Part shown: positions 16,894 to 28,344 of the stretch, piece by piece
Layout: every line of letters starts with the position of its first letter
How positions within the stretch are numbered: position 1 is the stretch's first letter
Source of the DNA: Klebsiella pneumoniae
GTDB taxonomy: Bacteria > Myxococcota_A > UBA796 > GCA-2862545
Length of the DNA: 64,000 bases
Reading direction: 5' to 3'
Assembly (NCBI GenBank): GCA_945861065.1
Contig: CAMASI010000006.1
Span: 1 to 64,000 of the forward strand
The notes under the pieces: generated by a model
Database searches by the model: none
Seen by the model: the letters and a program-made list of their open reading frames with translations, nothing else
Told to the model about the DNA's origin: nothing
Made by a program: the position numbers and the translations under genes

Positions 16894-19146
16894 GTGCAAC
16901 CCGCAGACGTGTGCATCCAAGCGACGGTGGCACCCGATCTGCGCACCATCCGCGGAACGATGCGCATGTCGAGGCCTTTCGACCTGGTGGATCCGTTCGC
17001 CAGCGTGCCCCAGCCGAAAGACGACCGCACCCTGCTCCGGACGTTTCCAGGTCGCGCCGAGGTCGGCGCCGTCACCTGGCACCAAGACGGCGACACGCTG
17101 CACTTCGAGACGACCCTGCCCCGCCGATTCGACGATGGCGGTACGGTTTCAGGCCGCTTGGTCGCGCACGGAGGTTGGGCACCCCTGGCGCTCGACGGAG
17201 GCCGCCTCGTCCCCCTCTCCTGGGACGTCACTGTCCACCTCCCACCCGAGGCGGTCGGCGCGGTCAATGACGTTGCCGGTGCCGAGCATCTGCGCTGGAC
17301 TGGGGTCGCCGAACGCGTCAGCCTCGCGGTTGTCGCACACGGGACGCGCACTGACCTGCCTGGAATCGCACTCCTGAGCCCGCGGCAGCCGCGCAAGAGT
17401 TTCCTGCGCGAATTGCCGCGGGCTCGCGCTGCCACATCGGCGGACGAAGCCCCCATCGTGGTCGTGGTGGCGCCCCTGCGACGGCGCTTGGCGCGGAGTG
17501 GACCGGGATTGGTCACCGTCAGCGACCGCGCTTTTCGAGTCACGCCGCCATTTGCTCGCTTTCACCGGGTCGCCGTCGCCACCAGCCTCGCGACTGCGGC
17601 GGTGAACAATCCAGATCCCCTGGCGCGCACCCTCGTCGGAACCGTCCGAGCCGACGTGTGGGCCGAACAACTGCGCGGGGACGCCGCCGACACTTGGCTC
17701 AGCCGTCTGTCTTGGCTTCCCTCCCTCAATATGGTGCTGTACGCCGGAAACCTGCCGTTTCACTCCGACTTGCTGGAACGCACCTGGCCGAGCGACCCGC
17801 TCCGGGACGACTTGGCCGAGCGTTTCTCGCCCGGGCCGTCGGGCCGGTGGATGGTGTCCCAGTTGGAGGGGGCTGGCGGATCTGGCACAGCATCGGTCGT
17901 CGCCAACGCGGTAGCGGCCGGCACGTCCCTAGTGGACGCGATCCACCTCGCGGGCCTGCCGCTCGACGTCGCAACTGCCATCGTCACAGGACCGCCGCCC
18001 CAAGACTACACGCTCGACGTGTCGAAAGCGCAGGTCACGGTGTTTCGGGAAGCGCCTCCGGGAAGCCCGGCCGAGATCGTCGCTGTGAAGGTGGACGACA
18101 CGACCTTTCTGCTGTCCGCTGCTCCGGGCACCACTGCGATTCCGCTCGCGCGGCCAGCGCGACGGGTCGTGATGGACCCGGGCGGGGACCTGCTTCAAAC
18201 CTCACGGCTAGGGGAACGCTGGCCAGAAAGGTTCGACGTGACCGCGGCCGCGTTCATCGACGCCATCGATCTGGACGCCTTGACTGCGGTTGGCCAGGTA
18301 GTCGCGACGCTGAGGCGAACATGGGACACCCACAACCTCGAATCGGCGACGTTGTACAACACGGAGTCCACGCGCGTCGGGCTGCGTCTCGCGCACGCGT
18401 TCAAACGCGGAGAGCTGTTGGATGGTTTGAGTCGCGCCCATCGAATCCTGGTGTCGGCGGGGGTCGCAAGTCTGGACCCCAAGTTTGCGACCGTCACGGG
18501 CCCCGGGGTTGCGGTGGACGGCGGTTTGTCGTGGACGTGGGATACCCGGGAGGAGCGCAACTGGCCGCTGACCGGCAGCCGCTTGCAAGCCTCTGTGACG
18601 GGCTCGGCGGCACCGGGGACCGACGACCGGGCGGTCGCGGGCCATCTCGCAGCGGTGCAGGTCGGCGCGGCTTCTCCGCGTGTCGTGTGGGCAATGCGGG
18701 TGGGGGCTTCTGTCGCCGCGGCCGACCTCCAACATCGTCAGTTGGCGTTGGCCGGATTGGGTAGCATCGCGTCCTTGCCAGTGCTCCCGGCCTGTCCGCT
18801 CGACAATGGTGACGGATGCGCGCCCTTAGGCTCTGCCCGCGCCACGGCGGCCACAGAACTGCGTTGGGCGGTGCTTCGGGGCGCCAACGTGCCGTTGGCT
18901 CTGGCCTGGGGGACGGAGTTGCAGCTCATTGCCGGGCCCGAAGCAGGCCTGCTTCATACAGACGATGGTGAGGCCGTGGCCGTGGGCGCGGTCGTCGGGT
19001 TGGGGGGCATGGCCGACGTGCTTGGCCTCGACCCCACATTGCTTGGCCTGACTGCGGGCTGGCCGCTATGGACGTCAGGTCCGGTTGGCACCGTACCCGC
19101 AGACGGCGTCCCTCAATTGTGGTTGCGCTGGGCGCAGCGTTTCTGA
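16894..19146 (+). CDS. Large outer-membrane protein with Omp85/BamA-like C-terminal barrel
   Basis: GTG 16894, two bases after the previous stop, gives 750 residues. The first half begins with beta-rich segments like the N-terminal domain of M1-type gluzincins (HQDGDTLHFETTLPRRF; GRLVAHGGWAPLALDGGR), but no HExxH zinc motif is present. The C-terminal third looks like a surface-antigen/Omp85 barrel: DGGLSWTWDTREERNWPLTG, then LAGLGSIASLP in the position of the lid-lock region, and a final LWLRWAQRF ending in Phe. It lacks an obvious signal peptide at this start, so an upstream start is possible. It could be a degenerate peptidase fused to a barrel; function unknown. Confidence 0.6.
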   Translation: MQPADVCIQATVAPDLRTIRGTMRMSRPFDLVDPFASVPQPKDDRTLLRTFPGRAEVGAVTWHQDGDTLHFETTLPRRFDDGGTVSGRLVAHGGWAPLALDGGRLVPLSWDVTVHLPPEAVGAVNDVAGAEHLRWTGVAERVSLAVVAHGTRTDLPGIALLSPRQPRKSFLRELPRARAATSADEAPIVVVVAPLRRRLARSGPGLVTVSDRAFRVTPPFARFHRVAVATSLATAAVNNPDPLARTLVGTVRADVWAEQLRGDAADTWLSRLSWLPSLNMVLYAGNLPFHSDLLERTWPSDPLRDDLAERFSPGPSGRWMVSQLEGAGGSGTASVVANAVAAGTSLVDAIHLAGLPLDVATAIVTGPPPQDYTLDVSKAQVTVFREAPPGSPAEIVAVKVDDTTFLLSAAPGTTAIPLARPARRVVMDPGGDLLQTSRLGERWPERFDVTAAAFIDAIDLDALTAVGQVVATLRRTWDTHNLESATLYNTESTRVGLRLAHAFKRGELLDGLSRAHRILVSAGVASLDPKFATVTGPGVAVDGGLSWTWDTREERNWPLTGSRLQASVTGSAAPGTDDRAVAGHLAAVQVGAASPRVVWAMRVGASVAAADLQHRQLALAGLGSIASLPVLPACPLDNGDGCAPLGSARATAATELRWAVLRGANVPLALAWGTELQLIAGPEAGLLHTDDGEAVAVGAVVGLGGMADVLGLDPTLLGLTAGWPLWTSGPVGTVPADGVPQLWLRWAQRF

Positions 19147-19149
19147 CCG

Positions 19150-20061
19150 CTAGCAGCCTTCGGTTGCCGTCACCGTACCCGTATCCGAGGCCGTATCGCT
19201 CGGCGTTGTGTCGGTGGGGGTGGTTTCTCCGCCGGTATCGGAAGTGGTTCCATCGGTGGCACCGGTGTCGGTCGGTGTTCCTCCCGTTCCGCCCGTTCCG
19301 CCCGTCCCGCCCGTCCCGCCAGCGCCGCCGCTGCCTGAGGTGCCGCCGGTCCCCGCGGTGCCAGTTCCGCCCGTAGTCTCGCTGAGAATCACGATGTCCA
19401 ACGTGTCCCGAATCAGCGGTTCGAAGGGGTCATCGGTTCCGTCGTTTTTCGTGAGTTGCAACTCTACCGTTGCAGGCCCGGCGGGCGTCCAAGTCATCTC
19501 GAAGGGGTCTGTGTCGTAATGGCCCTGCCCGTCCTCCGGTTCGTCCCCGTCGAAGTAGGCGTGCACATGACAACCCACGCTATTGTCGCTGGGTGCTGAC
19601 ACGTCGCAGCCGGTCACTTCGAAACTGATTTCAAAGGAATCGCCGTCGACTTCCGCACCCGCAGTAGGCCCCGTGATCACCAGTGTCGGGGCGCCGCCCA
19701 CCGTCACCGAAACCGTAGCCGACGACGTAGCACCGTCTTCATCGGCGACTTCATAGGTAAAGCTGTCCGACCCCACAAAGTCATTGTTGGGCGTGTAGGC
19801 CACGCTCCGTTTTCCGACGATTTCGACGGTTCCGTCGTCGGGCGAAGACACGGAAGTCACCTCGAGCGAGTCGCCTTTGTCTGCGTCCTCGTCGTTGTCG
19901 GTCAGATCGGCCTCTATCGTGAGACCCCCGTAGGTCTCGATGTCATCGTCCACCGCAACGGGGGCCGTGTTCGGACCCGCAGGGGTGTCGCCGACCGCAG
20001 GAACCGGGGCTACGTCTTTGATCGCATTCGTACAGGCTAAGGCCAGCGCCAACGTCCACAT
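19150..20061 (-). CDS. Cadherin-like Ig-fold lipoprotein with Gly-Gly-Thr repeat tail
   Basis: This 303-residue protein has a lipoprotein leader MWTLALALAC (Cys10). Residues about 30-120 form a bacterial cadherin-like/Big_9-type Ig domain (TPNNDFVGSDSFTYEVADED is the characteristic end of the fold). A second beta domain follows (ITGPTAGAEVDGDSFEISFE), then TGGTGGT repeats and a Thr/Asp-rich tail. Such proteins are cell-surface adhesins or envelope spacers. It is convergent with the barrel gene, separated by three bases. Confidence 0.7.
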   Translation of the reverse strand: MWTLALALACTNAIKDVAPVPAVGDTPAGPNTAPVAVDDDIETYGGLTIEADLTDNDEDADKGDSLEVTSVSSPDDGTVEIVGKRSVAYTPNNDFVGSDSFTYEVADEDGATSSATVSVTVGGAPTLVITGPTAGAEVDGDSFEISFEVTGCDVSAPSDNSVGCHVHAYFDGDEPEDGQGHYDTDPFEMTWTPAGPATVELQLTKNDGTDDPFEPLIRDTLDIVILSETTGGTGTAGTGGTSGSGGAGGTGGTGGTGGTGGTPTDTGATDGTTSDTGGETTPTDTTPSDTASDTGTVTATEGC

Positions 20062-20099
20062 TCAAACTCCAACGGCTGCACCGCTGGATTGTAGCGGAT

Positions 20100-20513
20100 T
20101 TATGCGCCGCTGTCGCCCGAGTCGCTCGACGACGACGTCGAGCCCGAGTCGCCCGAATCGCCGAAGAACAAGCCGAACAGCCCGGAGTCGCCTCCCGAGT
20201 CGCTTCCCGAACCCGAGGACCCTGCGCCGGAGTCACCGCCGGAATCGCCGCCACCGCCGCCGCCGCCAGCACCACCGCCGCCGCCAGCCCCGCCGCCAGC
20301 GCCCGACGAAGTCGCTGTATCGGAGACCCACGCGGTATCGGCATCGGCATCCGAGTCGGAGTCAGCATCCGAATCGGCATCCGTGTCCGTATCGGTTTCG
20401 GTGTTTGTTCCATTGGGGTCACTGCCGACACCTGAGTCGAGGAGCCCCGTATCGAACTTGGTGGTCGTGCAGCCCAGGAGGAACAGGGCAAGCAGGTTGG
20501 ACGTGGGCATCAA
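20100..20513 (-). CDS. Low-complexity Asp/Ser/Gly-rich lipoprotein
   Basis: The 137-residue product has a lipobox (LLALFLLGC, Cys15) and then almost only low-complexity sequence: an alternating Asp-Thr/Asp-Ser/Asp-Ala tract, a poly-Gly tract and Asp-Ser-Gly repeats. The acidic tract may bind cations or extend from the surface. It lies 38 bases upstream of the cadherin-like lipoprotein gene in the same direction and shares its composition, so the two may be co-expressed. It contains no fold that I recognise. Confidence 0.5.
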   Translation of the reverse strand: MMPTSNLLALFLLGCTTTKFDTGLLDSGVGSDPNGTNTETDTDTDADSDADSDSDADADTAWVSDTATSSGAGGGAGGGGGAGGGGGGGDSGGDSGAGSSGSGSDSGGDSGLFGLFFGDSGDSGSTSSSSDSGDSGA

Positions 20514-20691
20514 TCACTCCGCGCCGCGGAGATGCCGCGACCGGCGAACTCTACCCGAATTTTGGCGCGCTGTCGAAGGATTCCCGGAGTCACGGGTGTG
20601 ATCGCTACCCGTTGATGTCCGTTGCTGGAGAAGTTGTGTCCACGAAAATGACGTAACGCGGTGGCCTGAGAAGTGAAGATTTGGCGTCTTG
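20514..20691. other. Non-coding stretch upstream of the minisatellite
   Basis: No supported gene is present. It precedes the lipoprotein gene at 20100-20513 and should contain its promoter; no clear -35/-10 or sigma-54 match was seen. It borders the repeat array that starts at 20692. Confidence 0.4.
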
Positions 20692-20859
20692 CGACTTGGC
20701 GACGTGACGACCTCACGACCCCCGGCCTGTCAAGATGGGCGACCTGACGACCTGGCGACCTGACGACCCGGCGACCTGGCGACCTGACGACGTGACGACC
20801 TGACGACCTGACGACCTGACGACTTGGCGACCTGACGACTTGGCGACCTGACGACCTGA
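20692..20859. repeat. 8-bp minisatellite array, unit CGACCTGR
   Basis: Four variant units (20692-20723) are followed, after a short interruption, by 15 perfectly phased 8-mers from 20740 to 20859, nearly all CGACCTGA or CGACCTGG with single-base variants such as CGACTTGG, CGACGTGA or CGACCCGG. Because the unit length is not a multiple of three, reading frames drift but repeat every 24 bases, giving false open frames rich in Arg/Ser/Val. The same unit recurs inverted at 21104-21167. Confidence 0.9.
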
Positions 20860-20872
20860 GGACCCCCGGACT

Positions 20873-21034
20873 TCGAGCGACGTCTTCGCCGCTTCGGCTT
20901 TTCCGCTTTTCCGGATCGCCAAGGGGCCAGCCGCCGAGGTGGCAGCCGTCCTTGAGCTGCTGGGCGCCGAAGCCGAGGACCAGAGAGCGCTGGTACGGAG
21001 GGTCGGCGCGATGCTTGACCGGATGGCCCGATGA
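20873..21034 (+). pseudogene. C-terminal fragment of a four-helix-bundle 23S rRNA intervening-sequence (IVP) protein
   Basis: This frame reads as a natural helical protein end: SAFPLFRIAKGPAAEVAAVL, then ELLGAEAEDQRALVRRVGAM and LDRMAR before a TGA. The ending (helix, LLG, short loop, RxLVRRVxAMLxRx) matches the last helix pair of the 23S rRNA-IVP/four-helix-bundle family. Only about 53 residues remain; the upstream part is replaced by the CGACCTGR array, with no start codon in frame. It lies between two inverted arrays of the same repeat. The family assignment is from recalled pattern, so moderate confidence. Confidence 0.45.
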
Positions 21035-21103
21035 TGCCCATCCGAGGGGCTCGTGTCGCCGCAAGGGGGGCGAGGGACTGATGATGCGCGGCTCAATGCG
21101 ACG

Positions 21104-21167
21104 CAAGGTCGCAAGGTCGCCAGGTCGCCAGGTCGCAAGGTTGCCAGGTCGTCCGGTCGTCGAGTCG
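21104..21167. repeat. Inverted 8-bp minisatellite array, unit YMAGGTCG
   Basis: Eight consecutive 8-mers (CAAGGTCG, CCAGGTCG and variants) are the reverse complement of the CGACCTGR units at 20692-20859. The two arrays thus form a long inverted repeat with about 244 bases between them, containing the IVP-like fragment. The last units (TCCGGTCG, TCGAGTCG) are degenerate. Confidence 0.85.
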
Positions 21168-21314
21168 TCCTATGGCCGCAGGGTCAGCGCACGGTCGAGC
21201 CCCATCTGGCCGGGACGGGTCAAGGAAGGGCCAGCGGGCCACCGCCGCAGCGAGGGCGGCCACCGCAGCGAGCACGACCCGAGACGACCAACGGGTTCGG
21301 ATCACACCCCGGGG
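21168..21314. other. Spacer between minisatellite and lipoprotein gene, possible coupled small frame
   Basis: A minus-strand frame from GTG 21305, nine bases after the lipoprotein stop, begins with a hydrophobic segment (VVLAAVAALAAAVARWPFLD) but runs into the repeat array before ending at 21093. It has no ribosome binding site and I do not call it a gene. A short sequence CCACCGCAGCGAG-type duplication is present around 21240-21280. Confidence 0.3.
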
Positions 21315-21668
21315 TCACGGGCTCTCGACATCCACAGCAATATCCACCTGATCCCTCATCCCCGAGACCATCAGCGTGAGTTTGACGTCGCCTTTGACGA
21401 GATCGAACCCGGTGAGGGGCCCAGCCGACCGGGTATTGGTGTTGGCGAAACCGATCTTCTCGAAATGTGCGAGCCATAAGCCGCCAATCGCCGCCTTCTC
21501 TTCGGCAGGCTTTTTGTACACCACGTGAAGGCTCACCGCGCCCACCTCTTCTACCCGGCCGTCGCCGACAGGCAGCGCCATCGGTCCCCAGGGTGCAGGG
21601 AGACTCGCTCCGAGCGGGTCAGGAACGGCAGAATCTCCGCAGGCAAGGGCCACCAACATCCACCACAC
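21315..21668 (-). CDS. Small lipoprotein of unknown function
   Basis: GTG 21668 is chosen because GGAGGT lies four to five bases upstream and it yields a compact lipoprotein leader (WWMLVALAC, Cys10); longer starts add charged residues before the signal. The 117-residue product has a short Pro-rich segment and a C-terminal alpha/beta part (AEEKAAIGGLWLAHFEKIGF; LVKGDVKLTLMVSGMRDQVD). It is divergent from the aminophenol-type operon, with a 59-base gap that would hold both promoters. Confidence 0.55.
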   Translation of the reverse strand: MWWMLVALACGDSAVPDPLGASLPAPWGPMALPVGDGRVEEVGAVSLHVVYKKPAEEKAAIGGLWLAHFEKIGFANTNTRSAGPLTGFDLVKGDVKLTLMVSGMRDQVDIAVDVESP

Positions 21669-21727
21669 ATCGACCTCCATGGCGCACACGCGGCTGGCCC
21701 GGTACTTCGCTCGCCCGGGAGACGTCC

Positions 21728-22153
21728 ATGTCCGACGCCATTCGATCGGCCAGCGCGCCTAAGCCTGTCGGCGCTTACCCTCACGCCCGGCGGGTCGGGG
21801 ACCTGATCTTCGTGTCAGGAATGGGCCCGCGCACGCCAGGCACAGACCTGATTCCTGGTGGGCCAGTTCAAGACGGATCCGGCGTTTTATTACCCTACGA
21901 CGTGGCCGCCCAAATGCGCCAGGTCGTCGCCAACCTGAACGGAGTTCTCAAGGACGCCGGCGCCAGCCTTGAAGACATCGTGGACGTCACCGTATTCCTC
22001 ATCGACATGCGTCGTGACTTTCCAGCGTTCAACACGGTTTACGCGGAGCTGCTGGGGGAGATTGGCCCAACCAGGACGACCGTGGAGGTCAGGGCGCTTC
22101 CGACGCCGATCGCCGTCGAACTGAAGGTCATCGCCTATCGGCCCATACGATGA
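21728..22153 (+). CDS. RidA-family protein, 2-aminomuconate deaminase-like (NbaF/AmnD type)
   Basis: This 141-residue YjgF/RidA-fold protein carries VGAYPHARRVGDLIFVSGMG, DVTVFLIDMRRDFPAFNTVY and GPTRTTVEVRALPTPIAVEL, which resemble 2-aminomuconate deaminases of the nitrobenzoate and aminophenol pathways more than housekeeping RidA. Those enzymes convert 2-aminomuconate to 4-oxalocrotonate and ammonia. RidA itself removes reactive enamines, so a protective role is the alternative. ATG 21728 has GGGAGA upstream. The stop overlaps kynB (ATGA), and it is the first gene of a five-gene unit. Confidence 0.78.
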   Translation: MSDAIRSASAPKPVGAYPHARRVGDLIFVSGMGPRTPGTDLIPGGPVQDGSGVLLPYDVAAQMRQVVANLNGVLKDAGASLEDIVDVTVFLIDMRRDFPAFNTVYAELLGEIGPTRTTVEVRALPTPIAVELKVIAYRPIR

Positions 22154-22776
22154 AAATTGCCCACGACATCACCCCAGTCGTCAGCGAGAAGCTCGCAGTT
22201 TGGCCCGGTGACGTTCCATTTCGAAGGACAATGTCCGCGACCCTCGCGTCGGGCGACGCCGTGGACCTGTCGTCGATTCACACCACCGTTCACCTCGGCG
22301 CGCACACCGATGGCCCCAACCACTACCGCAAGGGAACGCCTGGAATCGGCGAACGAAGCCTGGAACCCTACCTTGGTCCCTGCCAGGTCATGGCCGTTGC
22401 CGTCGGGCACAACAACCGCGTGGGTGTGCACCATCTGACCGGACCGATTCTTGCGCCCAGACTGCTCTTCCGGACCTCCACATTCCCTGATCCAACGCGC
22501 TGGAACTCGGATTTTGCAGCGCTTTCCCCGGAACTCGTGCACCATCTCGCCGATCGGGGCGTGTGTTTGGTGGGAATCGATACGCCGAGCATTGACCCAC
22601 AGCACAGCAAGCTGCTGGAGTCGCATCAAGCCGTTGCAGACCGCGACCTGTGCATCCTCGAAGGCATCCAACTCGACGGCGTCCAGGACGGACTTTGGAC
22701 GCTGATTGCGCTGCCGTTGCGCCTCGTGGGACTTGATGCGAGCCCAGTGCGCGCCGTCCTCCTCGACCCGGCTTAG
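22150..22776 (+). CDS. kynB: Arylformamidase (kynurenine formamidase), cyclase family
   Basis: KynB hydrolyses N-formylkynurenine to kynurenine and formate in tryptophan breakdown. The product (208 residues, usual length) has the family opening LAVWPGDVPF, the metal-binding HLGAHTDGPNHY motif (HxGxHxDxPxH), LVGIDTPSIDPQHSKLLESH and a C-terminal LIALPLRLVGLDASPVRAVL, all typical of bacterial KynB. Other cyclase-family amidohydrolases share the metal motif, so a related amide or ester could be the real substrate here. It overlaps the upstream RidA-like gene by four bases. Confidence 0.85.
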   Translation: MKIAHDITPVVSEKLAVWPGDVPFRRTMSATLASGDAVDLSSIHTTVHLGAHTDGPNHYRKGTPGIGERSLEPYLGPCQVMAVAVGHNNRVGVHHLTGPILAPRLLFRTSTFPDPTRWNSDFAALSPELVHHLADRGVCLVGIDTPSIDPQHSKLLESHQAVADRDLCILEGIQLDGVQDGLWTLIALPLRLVGLDASPVRAVLLDPA

Positions 22777-22789
22777 GACGCGGAACGAG

Positions 22790-25720
<2,931 letters not shown>

Positions 25721-25721
<1 letters not shown>

Positions 25722-25755
25722 CGGTCAGCTGTGGGTACGATCCTCTGCTGACCGC
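25721..25755. terminator. Hairpin between convergent amnA and vWA lipoprotein genes
   Basis: GCGGTCAGC at 25721-25729 and GCTGACCGC at 25747-25755 form a perfect 9-bp stem with a 17-base loop, filling the whole gap between the two convergent stop codons. There is no T tract on either side, so it may act as a bidirectional, partly factor-dependent terminator or protect both 3' ends. Confidence 0.55.
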
Positions 25756-25756
25756 C

Positions 25757-27277
25757 CTACGGACAATCCGGCCAAGTTCCGTACGACACTGTGACCTCCT
25801 CGCCGCCAACAAAATCGCCAGTGAATTCGATCGCGTTGGTCCCGGCGTCAAACACCCAGGTCGTCACGCCCTCTCCGTCAATGGTGACCTCGATCGACGC
25901 CGGGTCTGGCACGGCGCCGAGCACCAACGTTTTGAAACCTTCGGTCGAAACCCCGGCGAGTTCCCGAATGGACTCCGGCCATAGCGGGTCACAAATGTCC
26001 AACAGGATGCCGCCGGTCGCGTCTGCGGCCTCACCGTAGCCCGCAAACCCAGCGTGGAACGGATCGCCGCAAGTCAACGTGAGGTCCACGATGCCGGAAA
26101 CGACCAGCCGCTGCGCATCAGCGACCGACGTCGCCATGGAATCGACCCAAACATCCCAATCTTGACCAGATTGTTCATATTCGTCGGTGACCACAATGAC
26201 ATGAACCTGGGCCCCAGCACGCGCGAATCCGGCATTACAGCCATCGATCTGGGAGAGCGAAATCGCCGCCAGTTCGAGCAGAGCCTCGGAATACGTCCCG
26301 CCGACGCCCAAGACGGCCGTCTCAAACTTCGCGGCGAAATCGGGTGTAAGCGGGGTCAAGAGCCCACTGTTAAAACAACCGTCGTCATCGGTAACGACTC
26401 CGACCTGCCAGTCGGGAACGACATCCGATAACTCGGCGATAAACGTCGAAAAGGACGCGATTAGGGCCTCTTGACTCAGCAACATTGACGGTGTCTGATC
26501 GACCGCAAACAAGATGTCCACAGGCCCTGGAGGCGGAATCACGAATCCCTCGGTGATTTCCTCGCCGTAGACACCGCTGGCCAATACGTTCGCAGTAACT
26601 ACGCCGCGTTGATCGTTGCTTGTCGAGAATAACGTTCCGACAAGCGCGGTCCGGTCCGACGGCGACACGGTCATTTCCACACGAATCGCCTCACCGGGCG
26701 CAATCACAACCGGCAGGTCTGACGTGTCGATCAGCGTGAAGCGTCCATCGCCCGCGAAACTCAAATCTCCCACCGCCAGGGGATCAGTGCCCACGCTGAC
26801 AATATCGACGGGCAGGGTCTTCTTGCAGCCGATTCCGACTTCCCCAAAGTCCACAGGACTCGGTTCGAACCGCAACTCGGGCACGGAACCCTCGCCCAAC
26901 AAATCCACACTGACCACAAATTCGTCGGGGTCGTCGGACTCGATGTCGACCCGGCCGATATTCTCGAAAGCAAAGACCGGAGAAAACACGACGTCCACGA
27001 CCACACTTTCTTCGGGTTCGAGGATGAATTCGGTTTCCGGCGCGAGGAGGGAAAAGGACTCGGCGCCAAGCGTTACCGAAATCGACGTCACAAGCAGTTC
27101 CGTGTCGCCCAGGCTGTGAATGAGGAACGCGTGAGCGGCCTCCTGGCCAGCACCCAGCAAACCCCATTGTAACGACGGCGGCGTGACGTCGATCTCCGAC
27201 CCAGCACTGCTGTTGAGGTCTACGTCCCGATGGAAGTCGAATTCGGAGCAGGCCAAGATGGAGAGGACGAACGTCAC
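25757..27277 (-). CDS. Lipoprotein with choice-of-anchor/ASPM-type Ig domain and vWA domain
   Basis: GTG 27277 gives 506 residues with a lipobox (FVLSILAC, Cys10); longer starts add unrelated sequence from upstream. Residues about 20-210 hold two beta domains of the choice-of-anchor D/abnormal-spindle type (LEPEESVVVDVVFSPVFAFE; VDFGEVGIGCKKTLPVDIVS). From about 235 a von Willebrand A domain follows with a MIDAS-like DQTPS (FAVDQTPSMLLSQEALIASF), and later TDEYEQSG. It should bind a metal ion and a protein partner at the cell surface. It lies 19 bases downstream of mdh, so co-transcription is likely. Confidence 0.75.
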   Translation of the reverse strand: MTFVLSILACSEFDFHRDVDLNSSAGSEIDVTPPSLQWGLLGAGQEAAHAFLIHSLGDTELLVTSISVTLGAESFSLLAPETEFILEPEESVVVDVVFSPVFAFENIGRVDIESDDPDEFVVSVDLLGEGSVPELRFEPSPVDFGEVGIGCKKTLPVDIVSVGTDPLAVGDLSFAGDGRFTLIDTSDLPVVIAPGEAIRVEMTVSPSDRTALVGTLFSTSNDQRGVVTANVLASGVYGEEITEGFVIPPPGPVDILFAVDQTPSMLLSQEALIASFSTFIAELSDVVPDWQVGVVTDDDGCFNSGLLTPLTPDFAAKFETAVLGVGGTYSEALLELAAISLSQIDGCNAGFARAGAQVHVIVVTDEYEQSGQDWDVWVDSMATSVADAQRLVVSGIVDLTLTCGDPFHAGFAGYGEAADATGGILLDICDPLWPESIRELAGVSTEGFKTLVLGAVPDPASIEVTIDGEGVTTWVFDAGTNAIEFTGDFVGGEEVTVSYGTWPDCP

Positions 27278-27296
27278 ACGAACCCCGTCGGCTATC

Positions 27297-28289
27297 CTAC
27301 AACAAGTCTGACACGGCAGTGCGCTCGATTTCAAGGTCTTTGATATTCTCTGCAAGTTTGGCTCGACCGAAATCGTCGAGACGCATGCCTTGAACGACCT
27401 CGATGACGCCTGCGGACGACACACGGCAAGGAAAGGAGAAGACGAGGCCTTCGGGTACGCCGTACCAACCTTGCGAGGGAAGCGCGATGCTCACAACGCG
27501 TCCATCGGTGCCTTTCCACCAGTCACGCATATGGTCCACAGCCGCACTGGCGGCACTAGCCGCGCTGGACGCCCCACGCGCAACAATGATGGCCTTCCCA
27601 CGGGTGGCCACCGTTTGAATGAATTCGCCACGAAGCCACCCCTCGTCCAACTGGGCCGCCGCTGGACGTTCGTTGATCGTGGCTACCTGCAGGTCCGGGT
27701 ACATCGTGTCCGCGTGATTTCCCCATACGAACAGGTTCCGCACGGAGGCCACGTGGGCTCCCGATTTCTTGGAGATCTGCGCTTCAGCGCGATTCTGGTC
27801 CAACCGGGTCATCGCGGTGAATTGGGCGCTCGGAAGGGACTTGGCGTTGGCGCGTGCGATGAGCGCATTGGTATTGCACGGGTTGCCCACGACGAGCACC
27901 CGCACCGAAGGATCCGCGGCAGATGCGAGCGCCTGACCCTGGCCGACAAATATGGGCCCGTTCGCGCGAACGAGATCTGCGCGGTCCATATCCTTCGTGC
28001 GGGGCCTAGAGCCCACAAGAAAGGCCGCCTTGACGCCTGCGAACGCGACCGACGGGTTGTCCGACCCGACGATTCCGTGAACCAAGGGAAGTGCGCTGTC
28101 TTCGATCTCCATGATCACGCCTGCCAGCTTGTCCAAGGCCGGCGTGACCTCCAACAGCTTCAGGATGACGGGTTGGTCGGCGCCAAAACAGTCGCCAGAC
28201 GCCAGACGCCACAACAGCGAATAGCCAATATTGCCGGCTGCGCCGGTCACTGCGACGCTGATCGGGGTCCTCACGATTGTCTCCTCCAT
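27297..28289 (-). CDS. mdh: Malate dehydrogenase
   Basis: The 330-residue enzyme is of the longer cytosolic/bacterial type that interconverts malate and oxaloacetate with NAD(H) in the TCA cycle. Seen motifs: [20 protein letters not shown] (dinucleotide fold), [20 protein letters not shown] (substrate loop with Arg), [26 protein letters not shown] and the catalytic His in [18 protein letters not shown] 28289 is the first start that precedes the Rossmann fold. Confidence 0.95.
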   Translation of the reverse strand: MEETIVRTPISVAVTGAAGNIGYSLLWRLASGDCFGADQPVILKLLEVTPALDKLAGVIMEIEDSALPLVHGIVGSDNPSVAFAGVKAAFLVGSRPRTKDMDRADLVRANGPIFVGQGQALASAADPSVRVLVVGNPCNTNALIARANAKSLPSAQFTAMTRLDQNRAEAQISKKSGAHVASVRNLFVWGNHADTMYPDLQVATINERPAAAQLDEGWLRGEFIQTVATRGKAIIVARGASSAASAASAAVDHMRDWWKGTDGRVVSIALPSQGWYGVPEGLVFSFPCRVSSAGVIEVVQGMRLDDFGRAKLAENIKDLEIERTAVSDLL

Positions 28290-28344
28290 AGGCGGGCACC
28301 CTAGCCCGGACCTAAGGTCTGCGCCTCGCCCGCAGCGGCGGGCC

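Noticed and set aside
20692-20859. Possible CRISPR array
   Set aside because: Units are contiguous 8-mers with no spacers and no cas genes nearby.
20510-21106. Minus-strand frames rich in Arg-Ser-Gly-Arg-Gln-Val repeats
   Set aside because: They arise from an 8-bp minisatellite that repeats every 24 bases in frame; not evidence of a real repetitive protein.
21669-21727. Sigma-54 promoter before the aminophenol-type operon (TGGCCCGGTACTTCGC)
   Set aside because: The GC of the -12 element is one base out of register and the -24 element is imperfect.
26840-26870. GGTTCGAACC, like a tRNA T-arm
   Set aside because: It lies in the coding sequence of the vWA lipoprotein and has no acceptor, D- or anticodon-arm sequence around it.
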